DNA of 64,000 bases from DYRG01 sp041161065 (GCA_041161065.1 JBEAVE010000006.1:71941-135940); one strand, 5' to 3'; positions 53,318-61,667 are shown, numbered from the stretch's first letter. Numbers and translations are program-made. Notes: generated by a model from the sequence alone, not told the origin.

Positions 53318-53390
53318 GCCCTAATAGCTCAGTGGATAGAGCATTTCCCTCCTAAGGAAAGGGTCGCAGGTTCGATTCCTGTTTAGGGCG
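53318..53390 (+). tRNA. tRNA-Arg (anticodon CCT)
   Basis: 73-base tRNA. Acceptor stem GCCCTAA/TTAGGGC, D arm GCTC-AGTGGATA-GAGC, anticodon stem TTTCC/GGAAA with loop CTCCTAA (anticodon CCT, reading AGG), T arm GCAGG-TTCGATT-CCTGT, discriminator G. The 3' CCA is not encoded (CAT follows). A terminator lies 25 bases downstream. No direct repeat of its 3' end or integrase was seen nearby. Confidence 0.95.
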
Positions 53391-53414
53391 CATTTTTTTT
53401 GAGCAGTTGCGTGA

Positions 53415-53453
53415 CCCGAAACCCCGTTGAGATGGCGAGGTTTCGGGTTTTTT
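53415..53453 (+). terminator. Intrinsic terminator after tRNA-Arg
   Basis: Perfect stem CCCGAAACC (53415-53423) / GGTTTCGGG (53439-53447) followed by TTTTTT. It ends the tRNA transcript and touches the 3' end of the convergent DUF2889 gene. Confidence 0.85.
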
Positions 53454-54018
53454 AAGGTTTGCCCGTGTAAAATTGGGGCCAGTGGGTTTGGACGACTTCG
53501 CTGTCGGTGGCGAGCGCGTGACAGCTATCCAAAATATCAGGTCGAACAGTGTCTTGAATGCTTTGCGCGACGGGGCGGGGTTTATCGCGGGTGGCGGTGT
53601 AAATGGTTTGAATGGCGGTGGTGGCGACGGGGCGCAGCAATTCAACCAAATGGGTGCACCCCTTAACACCGCCCAATAATTCATGGACTTGTCGATTCCA
53701 GCCCGCTTCGATAACCAACCCTTTAAGCAGTTGAAAACGGTCGGCGGCGTGCGGGCAAATGTCAAAGGGTGATGAATCCGTCACCGCTTCAATCCCATGA
53801 ATCAATAACTTATCGTCGACCGTCAAACGAATCCACATATCATGCAACGGTTCACCGGGTAAAATTTTTCCGCCGCGATGTTCGCTCGGAAAAGAATAGC
53901 TTTTGGTATCAATAAGATGACCTTCGATATCCCACAAATCATCGTCCCGCCGATAACCTATGCAGCGAATAACCCGATTATGATACAAACGACGTGAAAC
54001 AGGTGGAGAAAGTGGCAT
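53452..54018 (-). CDS. DUF2889 family protein
   Basis: 188-aa soluble protein matching the DUF2889 pattern: an N-terminal beta-rich part (SRRLYHNRVIRCIGYRRDDDLWDIEGHLIDTK, MWIRLTVDDKLLIHGIEAVTD) and the Cys/His-bearing core GGVKGCTHLVELLRPVATTAIQTI. The Cys-His pairs could bind metal. Role unknown; the family is common in proteobacteria that degrade aromatics. It is alone on the minus strand, with a TATAAT -10 about 36 bases upstream. Confidence 0.8.
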   Translation of the reverse strand: MPLSPPVSRRLYHNRVIRCIGYRRDDDLWDIEGHLIDTKSYSFPSEHRGGKILPGEPLHDMWIRLTVDDKLLIHGIEAVTDSSPFDICPHAADRFQLLKGLVIEAGWNRQVHELLGGVKGCTHLVELLRPVATTAIQTIYTATRDKPRPVAQSIQDTVRPDILDSCHALATDSEVVQTHWPQFYTGKP

Positions 54019-54053
54019 AATTTTACCCAGTGACGGATTGACCTAAAACGCTC

Positions 54054-54059
54054 ATTATA
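54054..54059 (-). promoter_or_regulatory. -10 element of the DUF2889 gene
   Basis: TATAAT on the minus strand (plus strand ATTATA). It lies in the longer string TTATAATGAGCGTTTT, which is repeated exactly before gatC. The expected leader is about 29 bases. The remaining gap up to 54359 shows nothing else certain. Confidence 0.5.
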
Positions 54060-54359
54060 ACCGCTTTGTGGACGCTGAGACATAAAACGCGGTCTTTTGA
54101 AGGATAAAAAAAGGGGGGCGGCGCGGCATTTGAGGGATCGATAGGCTTGAATAGTGGGATAATAGCGTTTTTTGCAGGTATTGCGAAAAATCACTACAAT
54201 CTGTAGGTGGCAAAAAAATTGCGTTTGCAAGCTGCGAAACAAAATTAAAGGCAATCATTTTGTCATTCAATGTGCAAAAACGCACAATGTTAGAGATTTT
54301 TTACACCCGTTTGAACATAATATCGACTGCGCAAGCCATCAAGCCATAAGGTGAACACC

Positions 54360-56378
54360 GTGTCTATCGAGGAAAAAGCCAAAGCTGAAGCGAAAAAACT
54401 CATCGCTGAAGTGAGCCAACTACAAGCCAAAGTGCGTAGCCAAATTCAAGTTAATCAAGCTGAAACTCAACGATTAATGTTGGAAATCAACAAGCTGCAA
54501 ACCGCCGCCGTCAAAGAACGCAGCAGCGAAAAAGCCCGTCAAGCCCAAAGCGAAACCAAACGCCTGATGAGCGATCAGCTCGCCCATCTCGTCAGCCGAC
54601 AACAAAATATCCGCGAACAATTAGACCGCTTATTACAAGCAAAACAAAAATACGACATCGCCCTCAAATCCCCCGCCGCCGTCGATCCCAAAGATATTCA
54701 ATTGCATCAACAATTATTGTTAATGATTAAAAAGAAAAAAGAAGAATTTGTCGCTGGCAATAAAGAAATTGAAGAATTAAAATTACAAGCGCAAAAACAA
54801 TCGGTTTCTTTAGACGAAATCCTTAAAATTCAGCGAGAAACCGCAGCAAATGTGGCAAATGCTTCCGCGCCGCCGCCCAAACCCAAAACGTCCACCGTGT
54901 CGGTCGCCGAACGGGCAAAAGCCGAAGCCGAAAAACTCATTAAAGAAGTTACCAAAAGCAATCGGGTTTCCGATACGGCAACCAAAGCCCAAGAAGTGTC
55001 GAAAATGATCGAGGAAATCAGCCGATTACAAATGTCGGCTGAACAAGGCACATTAAGCGAACACGAAGCTAAACAATTGGAAGATCGCGTTAAAAAAATT
55101 GAAGAAAAACAACGTGATGTGCGTGAACAAATCAATCAATTAACGCAAGCAAAAATTAAATACGAATTAGCGTTGGCAAAATCAGTTGAGGAACGTTCCA
55201 AAGAACACGCCCGCCGCGAACAAGATGAAAAACTCCGCAATGAATTAAACAGTTTAATTAGAAATAAAGAAGATGAACAACGCAAATTATTAGAGGAACT
55301 TGAAGCCATTCGCCTGCGTTCTGAACAGGAAGCCGCCCTGTTGAAAGCTCAGCGAGATGCCGCCCGCGCGTTGGCAGAACAACAAAATGAAACCGAACAA
55401 CTCAATAAAGCCGCTCGCAAACGGGGATTGTCAAAAAACAAAATGATATTAGGTATTGTATTATTGGTGATGAGTATTGGCGGCGGGGTCGGGGCGTTTT
55501 TAATGGGACCCAAACTCCACGATTGGACGGCAGGTCGTCAGAAAAATGACAGTTCCGCCGCCAAAGAAAAAGAAAAAGAAGAAGTGGCTGAACAACCTGA
55601 GAAAGTTGAAAAACCCGTTAAAAAAGAACCCCCTAAAGTGGTGGCGCGTCCGATTCGTACGTTTCGTGAAAGACTCGCCAATGGCGGGCAAAGTCCAGAA
55701 ATGGTGCAATTGCCAGCGGGAAGTTTTTTGATGGGCGCACTCTCCACTCAAGCGTTTGGCGACGAACGTCCGCAATTTGAAGCGAATTTGGACGGTTTTT
55801 CGATCAGCAAATACGAAATTACCATCGAAGAATATCGCGCCTTCGCCAACGCCACCGGACGCAAAATCCCAGAAGGCAACGAACAAGGCAATCACCCCGT
55901 TGTCAATGTATCATGGGAAGATGCCAACGCCTACGCCAATTGGTTGTCGAAAGAAAGCGGTGCGCAATATCGTCTGCCCAGCGAACGCGAGTGGGAATAC
56001 GCCGCGCGCGCGGGAACGAGTACGACTTACTATTGGGGCGACGATTTAGGCACGAATCACGCTAATTGCAACGGTTGCGGCAGTCAATGGGACGGACAGC
56101 AAGTTGCGCCCGTTGGCAGTTTCGCCGCCAATGCGTTTGCGTTACACGATATGATTGGGAATGTTTTAGAATGGACGCGGACTTGCTATCGTCCCAGTTA
56201 CGAAGGCGCACCGTCGAGCGGGCAAGATTGGGAAGGCGGCAATTGCGCGCAACGCATGGTTCGAGGCAGCGCGTTCAATACCTATCCCAAAGAAACCCGC
56301 GTGACAAAAAGAAAATCTCTGTCGCCCAAATCGTACAGCAATAACTTAGGCTTTCGGGTGACGCGCGTCAATAATTAA
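54360..56378 (+). CDS. Coiled-coil membrane protein with C-terminal SUMF1/FGE-like domain
   Basis: 672-aa protein. The cytoplasmic N-terminal part (about 1-360) is nearly all coiled coil with two related segments (SIEEKAKAEAKKLIAEV and SVAERAKAEAEKLIKEV). A transmembrane helix (about 362-384, MILGIVLLVMSIGGGVGAFLMG) and a Lys/Glu linker lead to a SUMF1-like domain (about 440-670: MVQLPAGSFLMG, ISKYEITIEEYRAFANATG, PVVNVSWEDANAYANWLS, YRLPSEREWEYAARAG, GNVLEWTRTCY, RVVRGSA-like RMVRGSAFNT, NNLGFRV). In FGE this fold makes formylglycine, but many bacterial copies are binding domains; the catalytic Cys pair is not evident. GTG at 54360 has AAGGTGA five bases before it; GTG 54351 is inside that site. 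Confidence 0.75.
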   Translation: MSIEEKAKAEAKKLIAEVSQLQAKVRSQIQVNQAETQRLMLEINKLQTAAVKERSSEKARQAQSETKRLMSDQLAHLVSRQQNIREQLDRLLQAKQKYDIALKSPAAVDPKDIQLHQQLLLMIKKKKEEFVAGNKEIEELKLQAQKQSVSLDEILKIQRETAANVANASAPPPKPKTSTVSVAERAKAEAEKLIKEVTKSNRVSDTATKAQEVSKMIEEISRLQMSAEQGTLSEHEAKQLEDRVKKIEEKQRDVREQINQLTQAKIKYELALAKSVEERSKEHARREQDEKLRNELNSLIRNKEDEQRKLLEELEAIRLRSEQEAALLKAQRDAARALAEQQNETEQLNKAARKRGLSKNKMILGIVLLVMSIGGGVGAFLMGPKLHDWTAGRQKNDSSAAKEKEKEEVAEQPEKVEKPVKKEPPKVVARPIRTFRERLANGGQSPEMVQLPAGSFLMGALSTQAFGDERPQFEANLDGFSISKYEITIEEYRAFANATGRKIPEGNEQGNHPVVNVSWEDANAYANWLSKESGAQYRLPSEREWEYAARAGTSTTYYWGDDLGTNHANCNGCGSQWDGQQVAPVGSFAANAFALHDMIGNVLEWTRTCYRPSYEGAPSSGQDWEGGNCAQRMVRGSAFNTYPKETRVTKRKSLSPKSYSNNLGFRVTRVNN

Positions 56379-56394
56379 GGAGATGAACACGGTT

Positions 56395-56901
56395 ATGAAA
56401 ATTAGCGATGAATTGAAACAACGGATTAGGCAATTAGAAATCGAGCAAGAACGCCAGCAAAAAGATTTGGTTGATCTTGAGCAACTGCGCGATCTCGCCG
56501 CTATCGAAGAAATGGAAAAAGAACTCGCCAACATCGATCAAAGTTTTGCGAAATTAGTCCCCGCCGAAAAACTCAATGACATTGAAGTCGATAAAGAACT
56601 TGAAACCCTTAAAGAGGGCGATGCACCCGTTGTTTCTACCCCCGCGCCAACCGTTCATGATATCGATCTGACCTTAGAAAAACTTGCCGCTGCGAGCAAA
56701 CCCAAATCGCAAGGAAAAGGCTTTATTATTTTGTTAATGTTCGATCCCACTTCACCCACCGAATGGTCAGAACAATCTGGCGGGGGATGGCGCGGAAAGG
56801 GGCAAGGGACGGTGTATTCAACAAAATCCGAAGCCGAAGCGATGTTAAAACAACTCAAACAAAAATGGGCGGATTATCCGTTGAAAATTGTTGCAAATTA
56901 A
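56395..56901 (+). CDS. Coiled-coil partner protein, unknown function
   Basis: 168-aa soluble protein following the SUMF1 gene after 16 bases. Residues about 1-55 form a coiled coil (KQRIRQLEIEQERQQKDLVDLEQ). A Pro/Thr linker precedes a compact C-terminal domain (about 105-168) with GKGFIILLMFDPTSP, GGGWRGKGQGTVYSTKSEAEAMLKQLKQKWADYPLKIV. This last part has a small ferredoxin-like alpha/beta look. No family recognised. The in-frame ATG at 56383 touches the AAGGAG site, so 56395 is preferred. It probably pairs with the upstream coiled-coil protein. Confidence 0.6.
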   Translation: MKISDELKQRIRQLEIEQERQQKDLVDLEQLRDLAAIEEMEKELANIDQSFAKLVPAEKLNDIEVDKELETLKEGDAPVVSTPAPTVHDIDLTLEKLAAASKPKSQGKGFIILLMFDPTSPTEWSEQSGGGWRGKGQGTVYSTKSEAEAMLKQLKQKWADYPLKIVAN

Positions 56902-56957
56902 GGCGAAGAAAAATCAAATCTCTCCGCCTTAAAAAAATAGAGCAAAACGTATTGGAA

Positions 56958-57224
56958 CTAACCGAGTTTGCAAGCAACGGAAGCGGCTTTTAAGCGGGTG
57001 GCTTCGCATTGTGCATTTGATGTTCCTAAACACCATTTTTTGCTATCTTCCCAATTTGAAATAGTGGGTTGTCGACCATCAGAACATTCGACTTGATAAA
57101 CATAGAAAGTATTGCCGTCTTTTGAACGATCTTGTGACATAAAGAAAATTTTAATGGGCATGGCGGCGACGGTTGAGGAAATAATTGAGAAAAAGATTAG
57201 AATAGTCGATGTCAATGTTTTCAT
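56958..57224 (-). CDS. Small secreted Cys-containing protein
   Basis: 88-aa protein with a signal peptide (MKTLTSTILIFFSIISSTVAA, about residues 1-21) and a mature part of about 67 residues containing four Cys (VECSDG, KWCLG, AQCEA, VACKLG), probably in two disulfides. The start at 57224 has GGGAG nine bases before it; the open frame to 57275 is not needed. No family is recognised. It is alone and convergent to the coiled-coil gene. Confidence 0.6.
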   Translation of the reverse strand: MKTLTSTILIFFSIISSTVAAMPIKIFFMSQDRSKDGNTFYVYQVECSDGRQPTISNWEDSKKWCLGTSNAQCEATRLKAASVACKLG

Positions 57225-57381
57225 AAAATAGAGCTCCCTTGCATAAAAAACGAGTTTTATGGGTGTGGGCTGCAAAATCTAAACCAATTATCGAGCGAAT
57301 TTAAACCGCCTGATCTTTTAATCGCGCGTAAAAATTCGGTAAAATGCAACTTTTCTCTGAACCTGTGTATTGACTTGAATT

Positions 57382-58002
57382 ATGGCGAACCCAGAACATC
57401 TGGCGGTGTTAATGCAAGGCATCAAAGCTTGGAACGCTTGGCGCGAAAATGCGTCGAGCTGGGCGGATTTGTCGGGCAGTGATCTGACGGGCATGAATTT
57501 GGCAAAAGGCGAGTTTTTTCGTGCCAATTTGTCACGTGTCGACTTGACGCGCGCCAATTTGAGCGGATCAAACCTCAACGGCGCAAACCTCACCGAAGCC
57601 AACCTTTCCAAAGCCAATCTCACCCGCGCCAACCTCAACGAAGCCAACCTCAGCGAAGCCTACATGGCGGACACCACCCTCACCGACGCAATTTTGAGCG
57701 AAGTCAATCTCTCCAAAGCCTATCTCATTCGGTGTTTTTTGTCGGGCGTGAATTTAACCGAAGCGAATCTGTTTCGGTCGAATTTTTTTGAATCGGACTT
57801 GTTTCGTGCCAATTTGACGGGCGCGAGCCTCTTCAAAGCCAATTTCACCGACACCAACATGATCGAAGTCTATTTGACCAACGCCGATTTATTTCGTGCC
57901 AATTTCACCGGCGCAGATTTAACCGGCGCAGTCATGGTCAATGCCAACCTCATCGACACCGACTTCACCAACGCCGATCTCACCAAAGTCCGCCGCGAAT
58001 AA
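57382..58002 (+). CDS. Pentapeptide-repeat protein
   Basis: 206-aa protein made almost wholly of A(D/N)Lxx pentapeptides from about residue 27 on (for example ANLSG SNLNG ANLTE ANLSK). They would fold as a right-handed quadrilateral beta helix, interrupted near residues 95-125 by less regular repeats. No signal peptide. A few pentapeptide proteins mimic DNA and protect gyrase, as Qnr does, but most have no known task, and the loop features of Qnr are not seen here. GC content is higher than in neighbouring genes, owing to the repeat codons. The start lacks a strong ribosome-binding site. Confidence 0.85.
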   Translation: MANPEHLAVLMQGIKAWNAWRENASSWADLSGSDLTGMNLAKGEFFRANLSRVDLTRANLSGSNLNGANLTEANLSKANLTRANLNEANLSEAYMADTTLTDAILSEVNLSKAYLIRCFLSGVNLTEANLFRSNFFESDLFRANLTGASLFKANFTDTNMIEVYLTNADLFRANFTGADLTGAVMVNANLIDTDFTNADLTKVRRE

Positions 58003-58010
58003 TCCTTTGT

Positions 58011-58076
58011 GGTAACGCTATAGATAGGGGTAGAATTTGCTGTTAACTCATTGAAATATAATGACTATTACGCAAT
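58011..58076 (+). repeat. Dispersed palindrome-ended repeat, copy C
   Basis: Element starting GGTAACGCTATAGATAGGGG with interior GTTAACTCATTGAAATATAA and GACTATTACGCAATAA. It aligns with copies A and B over its length. The right inverted end is lost into the terminator of the minus-strand isomerase gene. Confidence 0.55.
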
Positions 58077-58112
58077 AAAAAACCTAGCAGATTGTCAAAA
58101 CCTGCTAGGTTT
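58077..58112 (-). terminator. Intrinsic terminator of the PpiC/gat operon
   Basis: Stem AAACCTAGCAG (58080-58090) / CTGCTAGGTTT (58102-58112). On the minus strand it is followed by a T-run (plus-strand A-run 58077-58082). It lies about 50 bases after the PpiC stop. Confidence 0.85.
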
Positions 58113-58164
58113 AAAGAAACTTTCTCATTTCTACGCTCGAACATAGAAACAAAAACTTACAACA

Positions 58165-59103
58165 TTATTTCTTAGGTTGTTCTACTGGTGCGGCGGGTTT
58201 TTGTTCTGCTTTTTGCTCGACAGGTTGATCGGTTGGTTTGTCAGCGGGTTTAGCGGGCGCATCTTTTGCGGGTTCTTTCGCAGGTTCAGCAGGTAATTTA
58301 ATATCAATCTTCGCGTTTTTCTTCAAATCTGCCGCGTAGTTCATCATTTGTTCATTTTGATAACTTCCTTTGACTTTTTCTTTCACAGCATCAAAGGCGG
58401 GCGGTTGCATTTTTCGAGAATCTTCTAACATGATGATATGATAACCAAACTGACTTTTAACGGGTTCAGCGGTGTATTTTCCTTTCTCTAATTTCATTGC
58501 TGCATCAGAGAATTCTTTGACCATTTGTTCTGCTCTAAACCACCCTAAATCGCCGCCTTCTTTTGCAGAGCCGGGGTCTTTTGATTTTTCTTTAGCAATA
58601 TCAGCGAATACTTTACCTTGATTCAAATCCGCAATAATTGCTTTTGCGTCTTCTTCTTTCTCAACCAAAATATGACGCGCTTTGTATTCCATTGGGAAAT
58701 TAACTTTAGCGATGACTTTATCGTAATGTGCTTTGAGTTGTTCATCAGTGGCGGGGGTGTTTTTCAAATAATCTTGCATTGCCGCTTTTGCTAACACATT
58801 AAAGCGCAAGGTATCCATTTCTTTTGTAAATTCAGGGGTTTTGTCTAAACCTTTTTTAATCGCATCTTGATAAAGTAATTCGCGATCCACCATTTCATCG
58901 ACTAAGGTTTGTGAATCAGGGTGAACATTACCACCTGCTTGTTTGCTGCGGATTTTTTCGTAATCGGCTAAATCGGTTTGTGTAATGGTGCGATCGTTAA
59001 TCGTTGCAACCACGTCGTTCTTTTCTTCTGCATACAAATGGGAAGAACCCAAAATTAAACACGCAGAAATGATAGCTTGATATAAAGGAGATTTACGTTG
59101 CAT
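58165..59103 (-). CDS. Periplasmic parvulin-type peptidyl-prolyl isomerase
   Basis: 312-aa PpiC/SurA-like foldase. A signal peptide (about 1-25, IISACLILGSSHLYA) is followed by a SurA-like N-domain (about 30-135: ATINDRTITQTDLADYEKIR, LVDEMVDRELLYQDAIKKGL). The parvulin domain (about 140-245) has YKARHILVEKEEDAKAII, AKEKSKDPGSAKEGGDLGWFRAEQMVKEFSDAAM and FGYHIIMLEDSR. The tail (about 265-312) is a Pro/Ala/Lys/Glu-rich flexible stretch. The start at 59103 is preferred (MQRKSPLY). It helps fold exported proteins. Last gene of the gatC-gatA-yciI-bolA run. Confidence 0.88.
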   Translation of the reverse strand: MQRKSPLYQAIISACLILGSSHLYAEEKNDVVATINDRTITQTDLADYEKIRSKQAGGNVHPDSQTLVDEMVDRELLYQDAIKKGLDKTPEFTKEMDTLRFNVLAKAAMQDYLKNTPATDEQLKAHYDKVIAKVNFPMEYKARHILVEKEEDAKAIIADLNQGKVFADIAKEKSKDPGSAKEGGDLGWFRAEQMVKEFSDAAMKLEKGKYTAEPVKSQFGYHIIMLEDSRKMQPPAFDAVKEKVKGSYQNEQMMNYAADLKKNAKIDIKLPAEPAKEPAKDAPAKPADKPTDQPVEQKAEQKPAAPVEQPKK

Positions 59104-59136
59104 TGTAGCGTTTCTCAAAGTTAATTAAAGGAAAAG

Positions 59137-59406
59137 TTAGTTGTGTTCTTCAGGCGTTAATGCGCGAATGCTCAGCGCGTGAATGTGAGTTTGCATTAAA
59201 TCGCCCAGTGCATCATACACCATTCGGTGGCGTTGAACGAGATTTTTGCCGACAAATTGTTCACTTACCATCAATAAACTAAAATGTCCACCATTATCCG
59301 CGCCCGCGTGACCAACATGGTGATGACTGTCGTCGTTGATTTCAAGTTGTAATGGTTGCAAAAGTGCAAGTTTTTCTTTCATTAAAGCAATGCGTTGCTC
59401 ACTCAT
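59137..59406 (-). CDS. bolA: BolA family protein
   Basis: 89-aa BolA-like protein, a partner of monothiol glutaredoxins in iron-sulfur trafficking, with a morphogene role in some species. The KH-like fold is shown by LQLEINDDSHHHVGHAGADNGGHFSLLMVSEQF and QRHRMVYDALGDLMQTHIHALSI. The conserved C-terminal His is in THIHALS. It overlaps yciI by 4 bases. Confidence 0.92.
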   Translation of the reverse strand: MSEQRIALMKEKLALLQPLQLEINDDSHHHVGHAGADNGGHFSLLMVSEQFVGKNLVQRHRMVYDALGDLMQTHIHALSIRALTPEEHN

Positions 59407-59702
59407 TGGGGAAATACCTTTTTAAAGGGTTTAACACTAACATTTTTAAACACGCCTGTTACAAAATAAGGATCAGCAGTTGCCCAGTTTTGAGCATCTT
59501 CTAATGAGGAAAATTCCGCAACAATTAAACTCCCAGAAACCCCGTTGCTCAAATCCTCATTATCCCATAATGGAAACGGTCCCGCTAAAATCAACCGTCC
59601 CTCATGTTGTAATACTTCCAAACGGGCTAAATGCTCTGCTCGAACGGCAAGACGTTTCTCTAAACTATTTTCAACGTCTTCACCCATAATTGCATATAAC
59701 AT
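59403..59702 (-). CDS. yciI: YciI-like protein
   Basis: 99-aa YciI-family protein (ferredoxin-like alpha/beta fold). Typical segments are MLYAIMGEDVENSLEKRLAVRAEHLARLEVLQHEGRLILAGPFP, SGSLIVAEFSSLEDAQNWATADPYFVTGVF. The conserved His (RAEHLARL) and Asp (ADPY) that give related YCII proteins a possible catalytic site are present. The biochemical role is not settled. It lies one base after gatA. Confidence 0.92.
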   Translation of the reverse strand: MLYAIMGEDVENSLEKRLAVRAEHLARLEVLQHEGRLILAGPFPLWDNEDLSNGVSGSLIVAEFSSLEDAQNWATADPYFVTGVFKNVSVKPFKKVFPQ

Positions 59703-59703
59703 C

Positions 59704-61155
59704 TTAAAATCCGTTCGGGGTTTGTAAATGCCAATCTGTTACTTGCTGATAACGATGCGCAACATTCAACAGTTTTGCTTCGCTGAAATAATTACCCATC
59801 AATTGCAATCCAACTGGACGTTGATTAATGAAACCCGCTGGCATTGATAAGGCTGGAATTCCCGCTAAATTCACCGCAATCGTATAAATATCAGAGAGAT
59901 ACATTGTAACGGGATCGTCGGTTTTCTCACCTAAATTAAACGCTGGCGTTGGCGAAGTTGGGGCAGCAATGACATCGACTTCTTCAAAGGCTTTTTTGTA
60001 ATCTTCAGAAATTAAACGACGGATTTGTTGAGCTTTCAAATAATACGCATCATAATAACCCGCAGAAAGCGCGTAAGTTCCAATCATAATTCGGCGTTTT
60101 ACTTCTGATCCAAAACCTTCTCCACGAGAACGTTTGTATAAATCCGACAAATCTTTGGGATTCTCACAACGATAGCCAAATCTTACCCCATCAAAACGCG
60201 ATAAATTAGAAGAACATTCCGCTGGTGCAACCACATAATAAACTGGGATCGCTAAATGGCTATTTGGTAAAGAAACTTCTTTAACAATTGCACCGAGTTT
60301 CTCTAATTCTTTAATTGCAGTTTCTAAAGTTTGCGCCATATCAGAATTCAAATCTTTGCTAAAGAATTCTTTTGGCAAACCAATCCGCAAACCTTCTAAA
60401 GAATCATTTAAACTTGAAACATAATCAGGAACGGGAGAATCCACCGACGTTGAATCTCGAACATCAAATCCCGCCATTTCTTTTAACAAATACGCCGCGT
60501 CTTCGGCATTGCGGGTCATGGGTCCGCCTTGATCGAGGCTCGATGCAAACGCGATCATGCCGTAACGAGAAACCCGTCCATAAGTGGGCTTAATCCCCGT
60601 AATTCCACATAAAGCAGCAGGTTGGCGAATCGATCCGCCCGTATCTGTTCCCGTTGCAACTGGGGCTAAACGCGCCGCAACCGCTGCCGCCGATCCGCCT
60701 GATGATCCACCGGGTACAGCTTTCACGTCCCAAGGATTTTTCACCGCGCCGTAAAAACTCGTTTCGTTCGACGAACCCATCGCAAATTCGTCCATGTTGG
60801 TTTTACCGAGCATCACCATGCCCGCCGCGTCTAATTTGTCGACGGTGGTCGCGTTGTACGGTGAAATGAAATTGTCCAACATCTTTGATCCGCAAGAAGT
60901 TTTTACGCCTAATGTGCAAAAGATGTCTTTTTGGGCGAGAGGAATACCGGTTAAAAATCCCGCAGTTCCACTTTGTAAACGTTGATCAGCAGCGCGAGCT
61001 TGTTCGAGAGCACGTTCGGGCGTAACGGTAATAAAGCTGTTTAATTGTCCATCGAACTGAGAAATACGATTCAAAAAGTGTTGAGTTAATTCAACGCTAG
61101 AAATTTCTTTGGCGTGTAGAGCTTGGGATAATTGAGCTAAAGTCTTGTTATGCAT
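59704..61155 (-). CDS. gatA: Asp-tRNA(Asn)/Glu-tRNA(Gln) amidotransferase subunit A
   Basis: 483-aa amidase-signature glutaminase subunit of GatCAB, which releases ammonia to amidate misacylated tRNAs. The Ser-cisSer-Lys triad is carried by PLAQKDIFCT, PGGSSGGSAAAVAA and the GTDTGGSIRQPAALCG segment. The C-terminal SLPNSHLAIPVYYVVAPAECSSNLSRFDGVRFG is also typical. gatC is 2 bases upstream. gatB, the third subunit, is not in the window; yciI follows instead. Confidence 0.97.
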   Translation of the reverse strand: MHNKTLAQLSQALHAKEISSVELTQHFLNRISQFDGQLNSFITVTPERALEQARAADQRLQSGTAGFLTGIPLAQKDIFCTLGVKTSCGSKMLDNFISPYNATTVDKLDAAGMVMLGKTNMDEFAMGSSNETSFYGAVKNPWDVKAVPGGSSGGSAAAVAARLAPVATGTDTGGSIRQPAALCGITGIKPTYGRVSRYGMIAFASSLDQGGPMTRNAEDAAYLLKEMAGFDVRDSTSVDSPVPDYVSSLNDSLEGLRIGLPKEFFSKDLNSDMAQTLETAIKELEKLGAIVKEVSLPNSHLAIPVYYVVAPAECSSNLSRFDGVRFGYRCENPKDLSDLYKRSRGEGFGSEVKRRIMIGTYALSAGYYDAYYLKAQQIRRLISEDYKKAFEEVDVIAAPTSPTPAFNLGEKTDDPVTMYLSDIYTIAVNLAGIPALSMPAGFINQRPVGLQLMGNYFSEAKLLNVAHRYQQVTDWHLQTPNGF

Positions 61156-61157
61156 GG

Positions 61158-61445
61158 TTATTCGATCACTTTCGGGACAAGATACAAACCCACATCGACT
61201 TGCGGGGCAATGCTTTGAAACAGCGCACGTTGATCGGTTTCAGTCACCGCATCTGGACGCATCCGCGCCGCCATATCCATCGGGTGTGCCATCGGCAAAA
61301 TATTAGACGTGTCGATTTGGTTCATCTGTTCAACGAGATGCAAAATATTGGAGAGATTCTCGGCATATTTGGGCACGTCCGCCTGATTCAAGGCGATTCG
61401 AGCAAGATGCGCAATCTTTTCCACCTCTGCGCTACTCAGCGACAT
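61158..61445 (-). CDS. gatC: Asp-tRNA(Asn)/Glu-tRNA(Gln) amidotransferase subunit C
   Basis: 95-aa GatC, the small subunit that stabilises GatA with GatB. Typical opening LSSAEVEKIAHLARIALN, middle LSNILHLVEQMNQIDTSNILPMAHP and end APQVDVGLYLVPKVIE. First gene of the gatC-gatA-yciI-bolA-PpiC run; its promoter (-10 at 61474-61479) leaves a leader of about 22 bases. Confidence 0.96.
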   Translation of the reverse strand: MSLSSAEVEKIAHLARIALNQADVPKYAENLSNILHLVEQMNQIDTSNILPMAHPMDMAARMRPDAVTETDQRALFQSIAPQVDVGLYLVPKVIE

Positions 61446-61473
61446 AATTACTCCCTAAACAATCAAAACGCTC

Positions 61474-61479
61474 ATTATA
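61474..61479 (-). promoter_or_regulatory. -10 element of the gatC promoter
   Basis: TATAAT on the minus strand, within TTATAATGAGCGTTTT, identical over 16 bases to the string before the DUF2889 gene. The -35 region is weak. Confidence 0.5.
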
Positions 61480-61630
61480 AACGATTTTCTCCCTTACTTA
61501 ACGTTATAGATGCTTATTTATCACGGTTATGTGCCAATTAGAGCTGTTTAATGATAAAAATGCCTAAATGGTACAATCCCAAAAGTTTAGCATTAAATTC
61601 AATGGATTAAATAAAAAACATTTTTTATGA

Positions 61631-61659
61631 TTGACACAAAAAACATTTTACGTAATAAT
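61631..61659 (+). promoter_or_regulatory. Promoter of the HTH-GTPase gene
   Basis: Consensus -35 TTGACA (61631-61636) and -10 AATAAT (61654-61659) with a 17-base spacer, or TAATAA (61653) with 16. It is followed by a leader of about 57 bases with an AAGAGG site before the ATG at 61723. This is one of the better sigma70 promoters in the window. Confidence 0.65.
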
Positions 61660-61667
61660 GCACAACA

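Noticed and set aside
53318..53453. tRNA-Arg(CCT) as a phage or island attachment site
   Set aside because: No integrase gene and no repeated tRNA 3' end were seen downstream within the window.
57400..58002. Direct DNA repeats in the pentapeptide gene as a CRISPR or tandem-repeat locus
   Set aside because: The repeats follow the five-codon protein pattern without spacers.
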